A stretch of DNA of 64,000 nucleotides from positions 208,808 to 272,807 of the forward strand of contig NZ_QFRK01000003.1 in the NCBI RefSeq assembly GCF_003143855.1. Reading direction: 5' to 3'. This DNA is from Streptomyces sp. NWU339. GTDB taxonomy: Bacteria > Actinomycetota > Actinomycetes > Streptomycetales > Streptomycetaceae. The notes under the pieces are model-generated. The model worked only from the letters and a program-made list of their open reading frames with translations, made no database searches and was not told where the DNA came from. A program made the translations under genes and the position numbers. Below, in pieces: positions 61,290 to 64,000 of the stretch (positions within the stretch are counted from its first letter, which is position 1; every line of letters starts with the position of its first letter).

Positions 61290-63732
61290 GCAGCCGTACC
61301 GCACCCCGCTTGTGCAGAGGATCGTTGCCGTTGCCGCACTTGGGGGACTGGATGCAGGAGGGGCATCCGGCCTCGCACTCGCAGGACGCGATGGCCTGCC
61401 GGGTGGCGGTGAGCCAGTCGCCGGCGGTGTGGAAGGCACGCTCCGCGAAACCCGCCCCGCCCGGATGCCCGTCGTAGACGAAGACGGTGGGCAGCAGGGT
61501 GTCGGGGTGCAGGGGGACGGAGACACCGCCGATGTCCCAGCGGTCGCAGGTCGCGAAGAGGGGCAACATGCCGATCGACGCGTGCTCGGCGGCGTGCAGG
61601 GCACCGCCGAGGATCTCCGGGTTGATCCCGGCCCGGTCCAGTTGGTCCTCGGTGACCGTCCACCACACCGCGCGGGTGCGCAGCGTACGAGGCGGCAGGT
61701 CGAGTTTCGTCTCGCCCAGTACCTCACCGGTGACGACCCGTCGACGCAGGAAGGAGACCACTTGGTTGGTGACCTCGACGGAGCCGAAGCACAGGCGGCC
61801 GTCGCCCCACGGGATCTCGGTGTCCGTCTCCAGCACGGAGATGGACGTCGTGTCGCGGGCGACCGTCGTGTAGGACGGGGCGGCCTGCTCGACCAGGGCG
61901 ACGGAGTCGTCCAGGTCGAGGGAGCGGACGAGATACGTGCGGCCCTGGTGGAGGTGGACCGCGCCCTCGTGGACGGCCGTGTGCGCGGCGCTCGCGTCCA
62001 CCGTGCCGAGCAGTCGTCCGGTGCCGGACTCGACGACCTGGACCGGTCGGCCGCCCTCCCCGCGGATGTCGGTCAGGTCGGCGGCCCGCTCCCGGCGGGT
62101 CCAGTGCCAGGCCTTCGTCCGGCGGCGGAGCAGCTTCGCGGCCTCCAGTTGCGGCAGGAGTTCCCCGGTGGCGGGTCCGAACAGTTCCAGGTCCTCGTCC
62201 GTCAGGGGCAGTTCCTCGGCCGCCGCGCACAGGTGCGGGGCGAGTACGTAGGGGTTGTCGGGATCGAGGACGGTGGATTCCACGGGCCGGTCGAACAGGG
62301 CTTCGGGGTGGTGGACGAGGAAGGTGTCCAGGGGGTCGTCGCGGGCGACCAGGACGGCGAGGGCACCCTGCCCGGAGCGTCCCGCGCGGCCGGCCTGCTG
62401 CCACAGGGACGCCCGGGTGCCCGGATAGCCGGCGATCACGACGGCGTCCAGGCCGGAGACGTCCACGCCGAGTTCCAGGGCGTTCGTCGCGGCGAGTCCG
62501 AGGAGTTCGCCGGAGTGCAGGGCACGTTCGAGGGCACGGCGCTCCTCGGGGAGATAGCCGCCCCGGTAGGCCGCCACGCGCCGGGCCAGTGAGCGGTCGC
62601 CCGCGGCGCCGGCCGCTGATGCCACTTCGGCGAGGCGTTCCTGCGCGATCACCGAGATGAGCTCGGCGCCGCGCCGGGAGCGCACGAAGGTGACCGAGCG
62701 GACGCCCTGCACGGTGAGGTCGGTCAGCAGGTCGGCGGCCTCGGCGGTGGCCGTACGGCGGACGGGGGCGCCCTTCTCGCCGTGCAGCTCGGTCAGCGGG
62801 GGCTCCCAGAGGGCGAACACCAGTTCACCGCGCGGTGAGGCGTCGTCGGCGACCTCGACCACCGGCAGTCCGGTGAGCCGGCGGGCGGCGACCGCGGGCT
62901 CGGCGGCGGTCGCGGAGGCCAGCAGGAAGACGGGCGAGGAGCCGTAGCGCGCACAGAGGCGGCGCAGCCGGCGCAGCACCTGGGCGACGTGCGAGCCGAA
63001 GACGCCCCGGTAGGTGTGGCACTCGTCGATGACGACGTACTTCAGCGACTTCAGGAAGGAGGACCAGCGCGGATGGGACGGGAGCACGGCCCGATGCAGC
63101 ATGTCCGGGTTGGTCAGCACGTAGTTGGCGTACTGGCGGATCCACTCGCGTTCCTCGAACGGAGTGTCGCCGTCGTGGACCGCCGCGCGCACCGAATGGC
63201 CCAGAGGTTGTGAAAGTTCCTTCACGGCGCGGCACTGGTCGGCCGCGAGGGCCTTGGTGGGGGCGAGGTAGAGGGCGGTCGCGCCCCGGCCGTTCGGGGC
63301 CTCGGAGCCGTCCAGGAGCGCCGACAGGACGGGCATGAGGTACGCCAGGGACTTGCCGGAGGCGGTACCGGTGGCGACCACGACCGACTCGCCGTCCAGG
63401 GCGTGCTCGGCGGCCCGTGCCTGGTGGGCCCAGGGGTGGTCGATGCCCGCCGCCCGCACGGCGGCGAGCACCTCCGGGCGAATCCGGTCCGGCCAGAGGG
63501 CATGGCGACCCGCTCGCGGGGGCAAGTGCTCCGTATGTGTGATGCGCGAAGCCCGGCTCGGCCCGGCGGCGAGCCGGGACAGGAGCGCCCCCGGCGCGGG
63601 CTGGGAAGCGCTGTCCGTCAGGGGCCGATCGGGTCGGAGATTCTTGGCCATCGGCACCGAGTGTGTCACCGGCATGACGGACAATGGGACCAAGGCGTCG
63701 TGCACGCCTGCCGGTAAGTGATTGAATGCCAT
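61204..63732 (-). CDS. DEAD/DEAH-box helicase with DUF1998 domain
   Basis: 842 residues from the ATG at 63732. Helicase core: Q-like HPWAHQARAAEHAL, Walker A VVATGTASGKSLAYL, VVIDECHTYRG (DECH), SAT, then QQAGRAGRSGQGALA (motif VI). The C-terminal DUF1998 region ends with four Cys: CECEAGCPSCIQSPKCGNGN. This is the MrfA/Hrq1-like family involved in repair of interstrand crosslinks (mitomycin-type damage) in Bacillus and yeast. Divergent from bldG; convergent and overlapping with the TadE-like gene. Confidence 0.92.
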   Translation of the reverse strand: MAFNHLPAGVHDALVPLSVMPVTHSVPMAKNLRPDRPLTDSASQPAPGALLSRLAAGPSRASRITHTEHLPPRAGRHALWPDRIRPEVLAAVRAAGIDHPWAHQARAAEHALDGESVVVATGTASGKSLAYLMPVLSALLDGSEAPNGRGATALYLAPTKALAADQCRAVKELSQPLGHSVRAAVHDGDTPFEEREWIRQYANYVLTNPDMLHRAVLPSHPRWSSFLKSLKYVVIDECHTYRGVFGSHVAQVLRRLRRLCARYGSSPVFLLASATAAEPAVAARRLTGLPVVEVADDASPRGELVFALWEPPLTELHGEKGAPVRRTATAEAADLLTDLTVQGVRSVTFVRSRRGAELISVIAQERLAEVASAAGAAGDRSLARRVAAYRGGYLPEERRALERALHSGELLGLAATNALELGVDVSGLDAVVIAGYPGTRASLWQQAGRAGRSGQGALAVLVARDDPLDTFLVHHPEALFDRPVESTVLDPDNPYVLAPHLCAAAEELPLTDEDLELFGPATGELLPQLEAAKLLRRRTKAWHWTRRERAADLTDIRGEGGRPVQVVESGTGRLLGTVDASAAHTAVHEGAVHLHQGRTYLVRSLDLDDSVALVEQAAPSYTTVARDTTSISVLETDTEIPWGDGRLCFGSVEVTNQVVSFLRRRVVTGEVLGETKLDLPPRTLRTRAVWWTVTEDQLDRAGINPEILGGALHAAEHASIGMLPLFATCDRWDIGGVSVPLHPDTLLPTVFVYDGHPGGAGFAERAFHTAGDWLTATRQAIASCECEAGCPSCIQSPKCGNGNDPLHKRGAVRLLTVLLEGAPASAGESPAEEADRQAPPVP

Positions 63733-63811
63733 CGCGGCTGGCGAACCGTCCCGGGGGCTGAGCCGAGATGCCCCAAGGGCGACCGCTCGATAGCTAGGTG
63801 CTGGAGGATCC

Positions 63812-64000
63812 GTGGACCTGTCCCTGTCGACCGAGACCATGGGCGATCGCACGATCGTCAGGGTCGGTGGCGAAATCGACGTATATACCGCGCCCAAGCT
63901 GCGCGAGCAGCTGGTCGAGCTGGTGAATGACGGCAGTTTCCACCTTGTCGTCGACATGGAGGGTGTGGACTTCCTCGATTCAACCGGACTCGGCGTGCTG
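63812..64000 (+). CDS. bldG: anti-sigma factor antagonist BldG, 3' end beyond window
   Basis: 63 residues visible from the GTG at 63812 (GGAGG upstream). STAS domain: [20 protein letters not shown] and [13 protein letters not shown], with the phosphorylatable Ser57 in DSTG. In S. coelicolor BldG is an antagonist of the anti-sigma factor encoded next to it, and is required for aerial growth and antibiotic production. Truncated by the window edge (113 residues expected). Confidence 0.96.
   Translation, partial: MDLSLSTETMGDRTIVRVGGEIDVYTAPKLREQLVELVNDGSFHLVVDMEGVDFLDSTGLGVL

Overview
The window is a high-GC chromosomal segment from a Streptomyces species. The evidence is the codon use (G/C almost always at the third position), frequent GTG starts, and marker genes that I recognise: wblA, crp, bldG, the ssd-tad cluster beside the 6C RNA, and the lysC-asd pair. 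The gene order resembles the S. coelicolor stretch from recR down to bldG. Most of it is core chromosome. No prophage, complete transposon, biosynthetic cluster or CRISPR array is visible.

Layout. 1-6.5 kb: end of recR, a DUF5063 gene, aspartokinase (with an internal beta-subunit start) and aspartate-semialdehyde dehydrogenase, a candidate small RNA, then an ECF-type sigma factor with a membrane partner behind a likely autoregulated promoter. 6.5-20.6 kb: SURF1, an S9 peptidase, a frameshifted CASTOR/POLLUX-like channel gene, a permease/DUF1980 pair, TatA, a BlaI/M56 regulator-protease pair, a PH-domain membrane protein, a DUF4396 gene behind a CsoR-like operator, a two-component system and DedA. 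20.8-28.7 kb: an accessory zone of three tandem segments, each bounded by a copy of the 3' end of tRNA-Pro(CGG). It carries VapBC, an FN3 secreted protein, a cation/proton antiporter and a CPBP protease, plus a tRNA-Ser fragment and a perfect 19-bp inverted repeat. The intact tRNA-Pro is at its right edge.

28.9-49 kb: metallophosphoesterase, YqeY-like protein, a class A penicillin-binding protein, the developmental repressor wblA, two ArsA/Get3-type ATPases, DUF4177, RidA, NUDIX and MBL genes, crp, nth, CoA-pyrophosphatase, a MarP-type protease, a hydrolase/holin-like pair, nhaA and acs. 49-64 kb: a frameshifted SulP-carbonic anhydrase fusion gene, a deacetylase-like lipoprotein, a Fic-fold protein lacking the catalytic His, a HAD phosphatase, 6C RNA, ssd and a compact tad pilus operon (ATPase, two TadB/C proteins, DUF4244 pilin-like protein, two TadE-like proteins), a DUF1998 helicase, and the start of bldG.

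The most interesting items are: the tRNA-Pro tandem islands; the candidate sRNA after asd; the ECF promoter with 17-bp direct repeats; the CsoR-like operator with a DUF4396 gene whose last codons lie beyond an in-frame TAG; two frameshifted large membrane-protein genes; and several operator-like sites (DasR-like at acs, BlaI-like, Zur-like, and a 20-bp palindrome over a start codon). I ran no searches. Family calls come from reading the proteins, and start sites without a clear ribosome-binding site are marked as uncertain.
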